Of a stretch of DNA of 64,000 nt, positions 25,603 to 34,084 are shown in pieces. A program made the position numbers and the translations under genes. A model generated the notes under the pieces. The model ran no database searches and had not been told where the DNA came from. It saw nothing but the letters and a program-made list of their open reading frames with translations. The stretch is from Lactonifactor sp. BIOML-A5 (GTDB lineage Bacteria; Bacillota; Clostridia; Lachnospirales; Lachnospiraceae), in NCBI RefSeq assembly GCF_009677585.1, contig NZ_WKYV01000002.1, positions 1 through 64,000 on the forward strand, given 5' to 3'. Every line of letters starts with the position of its first letter. Positions within the stretch are counted from its first letter, which is position 1.

Positions 25603-26769
25603 TTAAAGGGGCATCCACTGGGAAAATACCATCTCTGCAGCCCCGCACAAAACCGTGGCGCTGCAGTCTGCATCCATCTTTACTTCGGGGAGTACGTTTC
25701 CCTGCACCAGAAGTCTGGATGTAACCTGTTCCATACTCTTTTCTAAAACTTCCCGGATCAGTCCCACCGTTTCCCCTCCTATGTAAATACAGTCGGGGTT
25801 AAAGATATTGTTTAAGATAGAGAGAAGCCTTCCCAAAATGGCGGCATTCTCCTCTAATACCTGAACTGCCGTGCCTTCCTTTTTTTCCCAGAGTTTCAGG
25901 AATTCCTCATAAGAAGTAATTTTCCTGCTGCCATAGAGGTTGTATTTCTCCACATACCCCATAATGCGCAGATCGCTTTCCACACAGCCCATGCTGGAGC
26001 ACAGATGACACTGCATCTGCATATTGCCGATGGGCATATGACAAATCTCCGGGGCATACCCGCCGCTGCCGCAGATTAACTTGCCATTGGCAACTACGCC
26101 GATTCCAAGACCTTCATCCGCAAAAAGATAAACGATATTGTCCTGATTTCTATAGATATTTTCCCTCATGTACTCAGACATGACACAGAGATTAGACTCG
26201 TTGTCAATATAAACTGTCTTCCCCAAGGTCTTTGACAGCATCTCTTTCATGGGCTGATTATTAAACAGCTCGATCTCTGAAGACACAATGTTATGGGTTT
26301 TTTTCTCAAAAATTCCGGGAACAGCAACTCCTACCCCTACAATCTGATCCTCTGAAAAACGCTTGAGCACCTGTTCTCTGTATATACTTCCGCAGGTCTG
26401 TACTACCTCCAGGATGCTGCTTTTTTGGCTGTAGTCAAATCTGTCGTCATAGACCACACGGGTGCTGTAATCCGCCACAGCCACACGGATAACCCCAAAC
26501 CTGGTCAAATCAAAGCACAGAGACATGAGGTTGTTATAGTTCAGGGAGATTCCCTTGGGAGTTCTGCCCACCACCTTAGTATCCTCCAGGGCCGTCTCCT
26601 CCAGATATCCCTTTTCTCTCATCTCATTGCATATATTAGAAACTGTGGCGAAGCTGAGACCCAGCTCCTCAGCCATTACCTTTTTGGTACAGCTTTTATT
26701 TCTCTTTAAATAATTAATAATCTCTTTTGCGTGAACCTTTTTCAGTTCAACGGAACTGTCAACCTTCAT
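25603..26769 (-). CDS. ROK-family transcriptional regulator
   Basis: The 388-residue protein has an N-terminal winged helix with AEELGLSFATVSNICNEMREKGYL (about 30-55) and a ROK domain. The zinc site is visible as HMPIG followed by CHLCSSMGCVES, matching the H-x-C-x-C-x4-C pattern. GVGVAVPGIFE and FNPDCIYIGGE are further ROK signatures. The N-terminal DxGxT phosphate loop of sugar kinases is degraded (LCFDLTRFGV), so it is a regulator, not a kinase. It is encoded directly upstream of the sugar operon on the same strand and is its probable repressor, sensing a sugar or its phosphate. Two AT-rich palindromes in its own leader may be its operator. ATG 26769 is preferred; a GTG at 26781 sits too close to AGGAGG. 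Confidence 0.9.
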   Translation of the reverse strand: MKVDSSVELKKVHAKEIINYLKRNKSCTKKVMAEELGLSFATVSNICNEMREKGYLEETALEDTKVVGRTPKGISLNYNNLMSLCFDLTRFGVIRVAVADYSTRVVYDDRFDYSQKSSILEVVQTCGSIYREQVLKRFSEDQIVGVGVAVPGIFEKKTHNIVSSEIELFNNQPMKEMLSKTLGKTVYIDNESNLCVMSEYMRENIYRNQDNIVYLFADEGLGIGVVANGKLICGSGGYAPEICHMPIGNMQMQCHLCSSMGCVESDLRIMGYVEKYNLYGSRKITSYEEFLKLWEKKEGTAVQVLEENAAILGRLLSILNNIFNPDCIYIGGETVGLIREVLEKSMEQVTSRLLVQGNVLPEVKMDADCSATVLCGAAEMVFSQWMPL

Positions 26770-26800
26770 CCTCTGTCTCACCCCTCCTATTATTTTATGA

Positions 26801-26867
26801 ATTATTTTAATAATTATTTTAATAACTTTAATAATTGTATAGTAGATCAGATATCGGAATTTGTCAA
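26801..26867 (-). promoter_or_regulatory. Promoter and AT-rich palindromic operator of the ROK gene
   Basis: TTGACA (26862-26867) and TACTAT (26839-26844) are spaced by 17 bases on the minus strand. Between promoter and gene lie two near-identical palindromes, ATTATTTTAATAAT (26801-26814) and ATTATTTTAATAAC (26813-26826), with a 12-base period. ROK repressors of the XylR/NagC type bind AT-rich dyads of this kind. Confidence 0.6.
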
Positions 26868-26872
26868 GAGTA

Positions 26873-26916
26873 GAATTTGGGACGTGTTCCTTTTAGAAAG
26901 AACACGTCCCAAATTC
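26873..26916. repeat. Perfect 17-bp inverted repeat
   Basis: GAATTTGGGACGTGTTC (26873-26889) and its exact reverse complement (26900-26916) flank a 10-base loop. Between this and the XRE gene stop, two further GGGAC-led units occur on the minus strand (about 26924-26933 and 26946-26955). It can act as terminator for the XRE gene, but the length, perfection and repeated GGGAC are more like a dispersed palindromic repeat. Confidence 0.55.
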
Positions 26917-26961
26917 GACCAGGGGTGTCCCATTTTCAGACAGCCCTGTCCCTTTTTTCAC

Positions 26962-28017
26962 TTAACGGTCCAGCACAACTTTCACGGACCCCATCCCGCA
27001 GTTTATGTCAAAGAAGTTCTCTGCCTGAAGGTTGGACTTATATGTCCCTCCCATGCCTCCAAAGCGATCGTCTCCCACTCTGACATCTCCCATGCCTACC
27101 TTAACTCTATACCCGTAGTCCGAAGGAACGGTCAGGCTCGCAGCTATCTCACCCATCCCGCAGTCCAGCTTGCACTTGCCTGTAAGGCGCCCTTCCAGTA
27201 AAACCTTACCCATTCCACAGTTTATCTTGGCCGGCCCGCTGTAATAATCTGCCAGTACAACCTCACCGGCCCCCAGATCCAAACGGCTTGTTTCGGCAAG
27301 AATTCCCCGGCCCACCAGCTTGCCTGCACCTAATTTGATTTTAACATCCCGGAACCGATAGCCTTTTGGTATAATAATGACTATCTTCCGCTCTGAGAAA
27401 AGATTGGTAATGTTGTTCAGCACAAACAGGCCCTTATAGCCTTTATCCTTTATTTTCCAGACACCGTCCTTTACTTCCTCCCTGCAGTCTCCGTCAGGAT
27501 AGCCGGATAAATCCAGCGCGAACTCATCCCCCTCCCGAACAATGGCTTCTGCCATAGAAATATCAATGTGAAGAGAGTGAATGGTCACATGATTCTCATG
27601 GATTACCTTTTCCAGCTCCAGCTTCTGGAGCGGCACATCCTCCTCCGGCGGGATATCTTCCCCCGCAGCACAGTTCTGGTGTTCTTCCCCGTTCGGTTCT
27701 GCCCCAGAGGCATCCGGTGCTTCTTCCCGCAGGGGCGTCTCCTCTGCAGCTTCCGCGGTATCCCCTCCGGACAGCTGGCCGCCTCCCAGCAAAACATCTG
27801 TACTTATGCCAAAGATGTCTGCCAGAGGAACCAGCATCATAATATCCGGGCAGGAAAGCCCGCTTTCCCACTTACTGACAGCCTGCGCAGAGATTCCTAA
27901 CTGCTCCGCCAGCTGAGCCTGAGTCAGCCCCTTTAACTTCCGTAAAAATGCAATCCTGTCCCCAAAGGCTTCAGGGAGTCGTTTGTTTGCTCCATTCATA
28001 TTTGTATTATCTTCCAT
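26962..28017 (-). CDS. XRE-family regulator fused to a DUF4097-like beta-repeat domain
   Basis: The 351-residue protein has an N-terminal helix-turn-helix of the phage-repressor type (about 19-75), with LTQAQLAEQLGISAQAVSKWESG. An acidic, low-complexity linker follows (about 80-135). The C-terminal part (about 140-350) is rich in beta strands and carries repeats of the form NCGMGKVLLEG, DCGMGEIAAS, KVGMGDVRVG and NCGMGSVKVVL, typical of DUF4097/adhesin-like beta helices. No membrane segment or signal peptide is present, so the beta domain, usually found outside the cell, is here cytosolic and tied to a DNA-binding domain. AGGTGGGTTAAAGT precedes the ATG. Target genes are unknown. Confidence 0.85.
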   Translation of the reverse strand: MEDNTNMNGANKRLPEAFGDRIAFLRKLKGLTQAQLAEQLGISAQAVSKWESGLSCPDIMMLVPLADIFGISTDVLLGGGQLSGGDTAEAAEETPLREEAPDASGAEPNGEEHQNCAAGEDIPPEEDVPLQKLELEKVIHENHVTIHSLHIDISMAEAIVREGDEFALDLSGYPDGDCREEVKDGVWKIKDKGYKGLFVLNNITNLFSERKIVIIIPKGYRFRDVKIKLGAGKLVGRGILAETSRLDLGAGEVVLADYYSGPAKINCGMGKVLLEGRLTGKCKLDCGMGEIAASLTVPSDYGYRVKVGMGDVRVGDDRFGGMGGTYKSNLQAENFFDINCGMGSVKVVLDR

Positions 28018-28334
28018 ACTTTAACCCACCTATCTATCTTATTTTCTTTTCATTAAGTTACGGTTCTTATGTTTTACTGTCATGTGTATCTGGCTAAACG
28101 GCGCGTCGCTCTCTTAAGATAGTTACAGCATATCCGTTCTTCACCGGTATTTACAAGCAACTGTAGGTTGATTTTTACTTTTTCTTTATTTTTCAACCAA
28201 TAGTTGATTTATTGCTGCCTGTCCATTATAGCAAAAGATCTTTCCTGCGGAAAGAGAGATGGAAATCTTTTTCTGTATCTGCTATAATAGCTCCTAGTAT
28301 GGAATCATATCATTATATATAGGAGGATTAAAGT
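28018..28334. promoter_or_regulatory. Divergent intergenic region with an extended -10 promoter
   Basis: This 317-base region separates the XRE gene (minus) from the TSCPD gene (plus). TGCTATAAT at 28280-28288 is an extended -10 element for the plus-strand gene. I see no good promoter pair for the XRE gene and no small gene. Confidence 0.45.
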
Positions 28335-28583
28335 ATGGTATATAAGACAAAAGGAACCTGTTCCAGGGCCATTGAGCTTGAATTAGACGGAGATATTGTA
28401 AAATCAGTCAACTTCGTAGGCGGATGCAATGGAAATACTAAGGGAATTGCCACCCTGGTACAAGGGATGAAAATTGACGATGTCATTGAAAAATTGCAGG
28501 GCACAGACTGCGGAGGCCGCGGTACTTCATGTCCGGATCAGCTGGCAAAGGCACTTCTGCTGGCAAAAGAACAGAAACAGTAG
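28335..28583 (+). CDS. TSCPD-domain protein (TIGR03905 family)
   Basis: The 82-residue protein consists of one TSCPD domain, named for the motif near its end, here GRGTSCPDQLAKAL. The Cys residues (CSRAIE, GGCNGN, TDCGG, TSCPD) are conserved as in the C-terminal domain of some vitamin B12-dependent ribonucleotide reductases, where they may bind metal. As a stand-alone small protein its role is not established. GGAGGATTAAAGT precedes the ATG. It is a single-gene unit with its own promoter and terminator. Confidence 0.9.
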   Translation: MVYKTKGTCSRAIELELDGDIVKSVNFVGGCNGNTKGIATLVQGMKIDDVIEKLQGTDCGGRGTSCPDQLAKALLLAKEQKQ

Positions 28584-28589
28584 TAAAAA

Positions 28590-28628
28590 CCAGGGACTAT
28601 GCACAAGACGTGCACAGTCCCTGGTCCA
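28590..28628. terminator. Terminator after the TSCPD gene
   Basis: CCAGGGACT (28590-28598) pairs with AGTCCCTGG (28615-28623), with a further inner GTGCA/TGCAC pairing, followed by TCCATGTTTTT. It also lies at the end of the convergent nuclease gene. Confidence 0.75.
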
Positions 28629-28633
28629 TGTTT

Positions 28634-30241
28634 TTATCTGTCCCACTTATCACAAAGGGAATTAATCTGATCTGCAAATCTGGCCAGATCTTTATTGGCA
28701 CCCCCTTCATTGCGTCTGATAACAGCCATTAATCTCTGCCCTGCTGCGATTAACCTTGCGTAGACGCCTCCTGCCTTCACAGGCTGGCCTCCAATCTCTG
28801 CCTTCCTGATAGGGATTCCGACCGTTTCCTTCACTGCCTGGTCTGCCAGCAGATCGTAAACGGTCCCGCTGAACGGTGCCATGGTATCATACTGCAGTTC
28901 ATCGGTTAGCTTCTTGGCAAAGATCTCACATACCTTATCGTCCCCGTGAACCACAAAAACCTTCCTGGGCTTTTCCTGAAAGGAAGCGGCCCATCGCATA
29001 AGTCCTGTGCGATCCGCATGCCCGCTGATACCGGGGAGGCGGGTAATCTCTGCCTGAACCTGAACCTCTTCTCCAAAAAGCTTTACCTCAGTGGCCCCTT
29101 CCACAAGAGCACGTCCCAGGGTTCCTATGGCCTGATACCCCACAAACAAAATGGTGGACTCGGGTCTCCACAGATTATGCTTCAGATGATGCTTGATCCG
29201 CCCGGCATCGCACATACCGCTGGCTGAGAGAATTACCTTTGGCCTTTCGTCAAAATTAATATCTCTGGACTCATCACTGGTAATGGCAAGCTTCAGCCCA
29301 GGAAAACTTATGGGATTAATCCCTTTCATAATCAAATCCATGGCTTCCTGATCGTAACAGTCATGGTAATGCTCTTTAAAGATATTTGTCGCCTGTACAG
29401 CCAACGGGCTGTCAACAAAAACCTCGAATCCGGGATACCCCTTCACCAATCCATCTGCCTTAATCTTTCTGAGGAAGTACAGCATCTCCTGGGTACGCCC
29501 TACGGCAAAGGAGGGAACTACCACATTGCCGCCCCGGGCAAATGTTTTTTCCAGAATCTCTACTAATTGGCTGACATAATCTGTCCGTATCTCATGATCT
29601 CTGTCCCCATAGGTTGACTCCATGATAACGTAATCTGCCTCCGTAAGATAGGTAGGATCTTTGATCAGCGGCTGGTCCAGATTCCCGATATCACCGGAAA
29701 ATACCAGCTTCCGCTCTTCTCCCTCTTCCTCTATCCAGACTTCAATACTGGAAGATCCCAGCAGATGTCCTGCATCATTATATCTTACTCTGATGCCGTC
29801 CTCCAGGGTCAGAATCCTGTTGTAGGGACAGCCCACAAACTGCTTGATTACACCATTGGCATCTTCCAGCGTATATGCGGGAACAAATTCCTCTTTTCCT
29901 GAACGTCTGCCTTTCCTGTTCCTCCATTCAGCCTCAAACATCTGGATATGGGCACTGTCGCGAAGCATAATCTCACACAGGTCACAGGTGGCGTCCGTTG
30001 CATAAATATTTCCCCGAAATCCTTTTGCATAAGCTAAGGGCAGATTCCCCGAATGATCAATATGCGCATGGGTCAGCAAAACAAAATCAATGTCCGCCAT
30101 CGATACCGGCAATTCCTGGTTCTCGTACTGATCCGGCCCCTGCTCCATCCCACAGTCTACCAAAAATTTCTTTCCTGCTGCCTCCAGATAAAAACAGCTC
30201 CCCGTTACCTCATGAGTCGCCCCAATAAATGTAAGTCTCAT
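28634..30241 (-). CDS. Beta-CASP metallo-beta-lactamase-fold hydrolase (RNase-like)
   Basis: The 535-residue protein carries the full metal site of the metallo-beta-lactamase fold: HAHIDHSGNLP, DAGHLLGSSS and SGDIGN. The beta-CASP motifs are SASGMCDAGRIKHHL and ISGHADRTGLMRW, with a C-terminal KVFVVHGD segment. Proteins of this group (mRNA 3'-end processing factor/Ysh1-like) are zinc-dependent nucleases acting on RNA. The extra C-terminal stretch (about 470-535) is helical and may bind partners. No membrane segment is present. The gene is convergent with the TSCPD gene, and the next gene upstream on the same strand is a second, degenerate protein of the same fold. Confidence 0.9.
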   Translation of the reverse strand: MRLTFIGATHEVTGSCFYLEAAGKKFLVDCGMEQGPDQYENQELPVSMADIDFVLLTHAHIDHSGNLPLAYAKGFRGNIYATDATCDLCEIMLRDSAHIQMFEAEWRNRKGRRSGKEEFVPAYTLEDANGVIKQFVGCPYNRILTLEDGIRVRYNDAGHLLGSSSIEVWIEEEGEERKLVFSGDIGNLDQPLIKDPTYLTEADYVIMESTYGDRDHEIRTDYVSQLVEILEKTFARGGNVVVPSFAVGRTQEMLYFLRKIKADGLVKGYPGFEVFVDSPLAVQATNIFKEHYHDCYDQEAMDLIMKGINPISFPGLKLAITSDESRDINFDERPKVILSASGMCDAGRIKHHLKHNLWRPESTILFVGYQAIGTLGRALVEGATEVKLFGEEVQVQAEITRLPGISGHADRTGLMRWAASFQEKPRKVFVVHGDDKVCEIFAKKLTDELQYDTMAPFSGTVYDLLADQAVKETVGIPIRKAEIGGQPVKAGGVYARLIAAGQRLMAVIRRNEGGANKDLARFADQINSLCDKWDR

Positions 30242-30331
30242 AAAAAACCCCCTTTTCGGTATTGAGCTTTTACTAATATCAGCATTTACTCTATTATACC
30301 CTAAAGGGGGAGGTTATGATATGATTTTCCC

Positions 30332-31465
30332 TTATTTTATTCGATTTGTTAAAAATCCGCTGCCGCAGAGTCCATAATATTCATTCAACATGGATAAACG
30401 GATATAAGGGCTGATGGTGCCCAGCGTTCTAAAAGTATCGGCATCACTCAGGGTATTCACCGGACATGCATAATATCTGTAATTATTCTCTTTTCCAAAT
30501 CCCATTACCCGGTAATCCCAGTTTTCTTTTGCTCCGCAGTTGGGAACTGCCAGGAATCTGACTTTCTCTTTCACATAATGAAATCTGTGATACAGTCGCT
30601 CCACATTTCCGGGCAGCAGCATATTTCCCAGCAGCAGGGTTCCGTTCTCATATTCGGTTAGTGCCTTTTTACTGTGTCCCTTCAGTAAAGCAAAATCGCT
30701 CCTGTGGGTACATGCCAGACTGCACAGGTCACATTCACCCTTCATCCGTCCCTTGCAGGACTGAATAAACGAAAATGGCTTCACGGACATTACACAGTCC
30801 TCTTCCACTAAATCATCCTCGATGGAGCCGTGATACATAACTATGGTAGGATAACCATTTCCCTGGTATACCCCAAAGGATAGCACCCACCGGTTCATGA
30901 TCAGGTAGCCAGCCTTATAGACCGGGACAAATCCATCCTCTTCCTTCCATATCTTCTCATCCAAAGATTTCTCCAACGGCTGGAAGTATCCGCCCGGTAT
31001 GGTATCCTGACCTTCATAGGCAGGGCCATTCCCCATGAGATACCTGAACTCTTCCACACCCTTACTCAGCGCATAGCGGTAAGGATCCCTGAGAAACGTT
31101 CTCCCTTTAGAATTCAGTGTAAGCTTGTCCGGCTGCTCCTGCCCTTCCAAATGGCGGAGCAGGCTGGCACGCTGCTTTTTATCTATGTACGGCATAATAA
31201 TCTGTTTTACCCTTCTCAGCTCCAACATCTCAATAACATATTCCAGATATTGAAGGTTCAGGTGTGAGATTACCAGCAGATCAATAGGGAATGTTTCATC
31301 AGAGAATCGCGCATCCTCGCTGAGCGTCCTCGGGATACTGGCATCTGCTCCGCAGAGATATACCACACTGGCAGTGTAGTCCTGTGGTTCGTTCCACATG
31401 CTTAATATGTGGTAGATGCCGTCATTCATGTTTCTAAATAAGGTGCGAAAGTATAGGGCTTTCAT
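30332..31465 (-). CDS. Degenerate metallo-beta-lactamase-fold protein with a Cys cluster
   Basis: The 377-residue protein has the outline of a ComEC-type metallo-beta-lactamase fold but without its metal ligands. IDLLVISHLNLQYLEYVIEML stands where LxxSHxHxDH is expected, TLLLGNMLLPGN resembles the SGD region, and FLAVPNCGAKENWD resembles the VPHHGS segment. A central Cys cluster (CKGRMKGECDLCSLACTHRSD, about residues 240-262) may bind zinc or an iron-sulfur cluster. The family is not one I can name. It is likely a non-hydrolytic binding or regulatory protein, unless a different metal site has formed. It stands alone, followed by a secreted DUF6147 gene further upstream on the strand. Confidence 0.6.
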   Translation of the reverse strand: MKALYFRTLFRNMNDGIYHILSMWNEPQDYTASVVYLCGADASIPRTLSEDARFSDETFPIDLLVISHLNLQYLEYVIEMLELRRVKQIIMPYIDKKQRASLLRHLEGQEQPDKLTLNSKGRTFLRDPYRYALSKGVEEFRYLMGNGPAYEGQDTIPGGYFQPLEKSLDEKIWKEEDGFVPVYKAGYLIMNRWVLSFGVYQGNGYPTIVMYHGSIEDDLVEEDCVMSVKPFSFIQSCKGRMKGECDLCSLACTHRSDFALLKGHSKKALTEYENGTLLLGNMLLPGNVERLYHRFHYVKEKVRFLAVPNCGAKENWDYRVMGFGKENNYRYYACPVNTLSDADTFRTLGTISPYIRLSMLNEYYGLCGSGFLTNRIK

Positions 31466-31499
31466 GGGGTTGTGCCTCCTGTTCTTAATTTTATAATTT

Positions 31500-31991
31500 T
31501 TATTTTATTAATATACCGTCTGTACAAGTCTCCACAGATTCGTATGTTTCACCATCCTCAGCTGCATGATTTCCTCTAACTCTATAAAAATAACCTCTAT
31601 CAACATCAATTGTGTATGATTTTAACAAAGATGATGTTTCTTGTTCCGAAACAGACCAAGTTTTAAACGAACTCCAGGTTTGATCCTCAGGATTATATTT
31701 ATCCAATGATAACGAAAGATATAAATTGTCACAGATTACATGAGCAATGGTTAAGCCTGTAGCAGTCACTTTACCATCTCCAGCATTTGTACATTTAGCT
31801 GTCCCTTTATTTAGAATATTCCCTCTAACAAGCTTCATAGTAGTATCTTCTACTTCTAATTTATTAGTTAAAAGAGAGCCATCCACCACTAAACCTAAAT
31901 TATCCAATGCTTCTGCCCTAACAATAGATGATGTAAAATTAGTCAGCAGTATTACACTTAACAAAGTTAAAATCATTTTATGTATCTTCAT
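31500..31991 (-). CDS. Secreted DUF6147-type protein
   Basis: The 163-residue protein has a signal peptide (about 1-26, ending VRA-EA) and a small domain. Its pattern fits DUF6147: VVDGSLLTN, then RGNILNKGTAKCTNAGDGKV, TAHVICDNL-like residues, and a C-terminal GYFYRVRGNHAA with ETYES. Function is unknown; such proteins occur in spore-forming Clostridia. No LPXTG or lipobox is visible, so it is probably released or loosely wall-associated. Composition is AT-richer than the neighbours. Confidence 0.75.
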   Translation of the reverse strand: MKIHKMILTLLSVILLTNFTSSIVRAEALDNLGLVVDGSLLTNKLEVEDTTMKLVRGNILNKGTAKCTNAGDGKVTATGLTIAHVICDNLYLSLSLDKYNPEDQTWSSFKTWSVSEQETSSLLKSYTIDVDRGYFYRVRGNHAAEDGETYESVETCTDGILIK

Positions 31992-32061
31992 TTTTATATC
32001 CTTTCCCTAGATTACTTATTCCTCTACTATTAAATACGAGTTAAATCCTAAATAATTACAC

Positions 32062-32931
32062 CTAAAAAGTAATTTCTTGAATTATTTTAGTAAACGTCTC
32101 TATATCTAACTTCCCTGAGAGTTCGTAATAACAATTTTTATATTCCCATTTTGCCACATAATTTGGTTGGATATCTCTCTCATCCTTAATCTCCCATATT
32201 TCTACAGTTACGTGATTAGCATTAGTAATGGGTGAATCCAGTTTTACACCATCATATGCAGAAAACTCGGCACTTTCGTTTTGGCTATTAGACATATATA
32301 AGGATATAATGTGATCCTCGTATGTGTACTGCATAAGAGCTATACAACTCTCTTCATCAACAGTATACGACGAAAAACTCATTCCTTCCGGAATAAATAT
32401 TAATCTTGGTGCCTTTATATTTAGGGTGTTCTCAATAACTTGTTTTGCCTCAAATTCACTTAAATCTCCGTCTTGATGAATACCAGAGTTATTAATTTTC
32501 AAGTTACTATCCGTCCCGAGCCAAGACTCAACCTGACTTATCAAGTACACCCTATTCGCCTCACTAGTCATAGCAACCCCAAATACTCCTGACAAAATAA
32601 GGCAAACAATAGCTGCACATTTTCCAGCCCGTTTCCACCTGGAATAGAATACCACTTTTTTCTTTTCCTCTACCACCTCTTCTTTCTCTTCGTTAAAATC
32701 TTCTTCGTCTTCATGGTATATGCCTTTGTCTTTCAATTCCTGCACAATTCGGTTGTACAGCTCTTTGGGAGGATCCATACTGTCTATGAACGGGTCCTCT
32801 TCCAATTCTCGTTCAATCTGTTCAGCCTCTTCCCGAAGAGCTTCTATCTCACTTTTTGTCATAAAAATCTCCTCTGAGGCCTCTGCTTTCGGTTTGTTAT
32901 TCTCCTGTGATAATTTCTCAAATCTACTCAT
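32062..32931 (-). CDS. DUF4367 membrane protein, probable anti-sigma factor
   Basis: The 289-residue protein has a long acidic cytosolic N-terminal region (about 1-100) with Glu-rich coiled-coil character, one membrane helix (about 108-127), and an extracellular DUF4367-like domain (about 140-289). LIFIPEGMSFSSYTVDEES marks the beginning of the domain fold. DUF4367 proteins in Clostridia are commonly paired with ECF-type sigma factors and are thought to hold them at the membrane. A sigma factor gene on the same strand lies 1.1 kb away, with murG (opposite strand) between them, so the partnership is plausible but interrupted. Confidence 0.75.
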   Translation of the reverse strand: MSRFEKLSQENNKPKAEASEEIFMTKSEIEALREEAEQIERELEEDPFIDSMDPPKELYNRIVQELKDKGIYHEDEEDFNEEKEEVVEEKKKVVFYSRWKRAGKCAAIVCLILSGVFGVAMTSEANRVYLISQVESWLGTDSNLKINNSGIHQDGDLSEFEAKQVIENTLNIKAPRLIFIPEGMSFSSYTVDEESCIALMQYTYEDHIISLYMSNSQNESAEFSAYDGVKLDSPITNANHVTVEIWEIKDERDIQPNYVAKWEYKNCYYELSGKLDIETFTKIIQEITF

Positions 32932-32948
32932 GAAACCCTTATCTTTCC

Positions 32949-32977
32949 TTGACTTTTTTTTGCAAGTGTATCATATT
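32949..32977 (+). promoter_or_regulatory. Promoter of murG
   Basis: TTGACT (32949-32954) and CATATT (32972-32977) are spaced by 17 bases, about 40 bases upstream of the murG start. Confidence 0.5.
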
Positions 32978-33019
32978 TATCTATAGTTACTATTTTGCTT
33001 GATATGTAGGAGGAAATAA

Positions 33020-34084
33020 ATGAAACATATTGTTCTCACGGGCGGCGGAACTGCCGGCCACGTAACACCAAATATCGCCATGATTCCCAGATTGCAGGAA
33101 TTGGGCTACACTATTTCCTATATCGGTTCTTACGACGGAATCGAAAAAAAACTCATCGAAGAACTGGATATTCCTTATTATGGGATATCTTCTGGTAAAT
33201 TAAGACGGTACTTTGACGTCAAAAATTTTACCGATCCCTTTAAAGTTGTAAAAGGATATGGAGAAGCGGCCCGGCTCCTGAAAAAACTGAAACCTGACGT
33301 AGTATTCTCCAAGGGAGGTTTTGTCACTGTACCGGTTGTAATTGCCGCAAGCAGACAAAAAATCCCCACCTTTATCCACGAATCTGATATGACTCCCGGT
33401 CTGGCCAATAAGATTTGCATTCCCTTTGCCACTAAAGTGTGCTGCAACTTTCCTGAGACAGTAAATGAGCTTCCCGCCAACAAAGCAGTCCTCACCGGTA
33501 CTCCTATTCGCCAGGAATTACTTTCCGGGGATGTAAAAAGAGCCCGTGCCTTTACCGGCCTCACCGAAGAGAAGCCTGTAATTATGATAATCGGAGGAAG
33601 CCTTGGGGCTGCCGCCATCAATGACTGTATCCGCAGAATCCTTCCGGAGCTTCTGGAAGAGTTTCAGGTCATCCACCTGTGCGGAAAAGGAAAGCTGGAT
33701 GAGTCTCTTGTAGGAACAAAAGGCTATGTCCAGTATGATTACATCAAAAAAGAACTGGCTGACCTGTTTGCCCTGGCTGATCTGGTAATCTCCAGAGCCG
33801 GCGCCAATGCTATCTGTGAAATCAGCTCACTCAATAAGCCGAATCTCTTGATTCCTCTGTCCGCCAAAGCAAGCAGAGGCGACCAGATATTAAATGCGCG
33901 TTCCTTTGAAAAATTGGGCTACAGTATGGTTCTGGAAGAAGAAGAGATTACAGATAAAACACTGCTCTTCTCTATCCGGGAATTATACGGCAACCGCCAT
34001 TCTTATATGGAGGCTATGTCAGAGAGCAATCATATTGATTCCATCAAGCATATTGTAGATTTAATTGAGGATGCTGTGAATTAA
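33020..34084 (+). CDS. murG: UDP-GlcNAc:lipid I transferase MurG
   Basis: The 354-residue membrane-associated glycosyltransferase adds GlcNAc to lipid I to make lipid II in peptidoglycan synthesis. Visible are the first glycine-rich loop TGGGTAGHVTPN, the second loop GGFVTVPVVIAA, HESDMTPGLANK, the GGSLGAAAIND loop at the start of the C-terminal lobe, and SRAGANAICEISSLNKPNLLIPL with the UDP-GlcNAc-binding residues. AGGAGGAAATAA precedes the ATG. The gene stands alone rather than in a mur-fts operon, and overlaps the convergent sigma factor gene by 4 bases. Confidence 0.96.
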   Translation: MKHIVLTGGGTAGHVTPNIAMIPRLQELGYTISYIGSYDGIEKKLIEELDIPYYGISSGKLRRYFDVKNFTDPFKVVKGYGEAARLLKKLKPDVVFSKGGFVTVPVVIAASRQKIPTFIHESDMTPGLANKICIPFATKVCCNFPETVNELPANKAVLTGTPIRQELLSGDVKRARAFTGLTEEKPVIMIIGGSLGAAAINDCIRRILPELLEEFQVIHLCGKGKLDESLVGTKGYVQYDYIKKELADLFALADLVISRAGANAICEISSLNKPNLLIPLSAKASRGDQILNARSFEKLGYSMVLEEEEITDKTLLFSIRELYGNRHSYMEAMSESNHIDSIKHIVDLIEDAVN

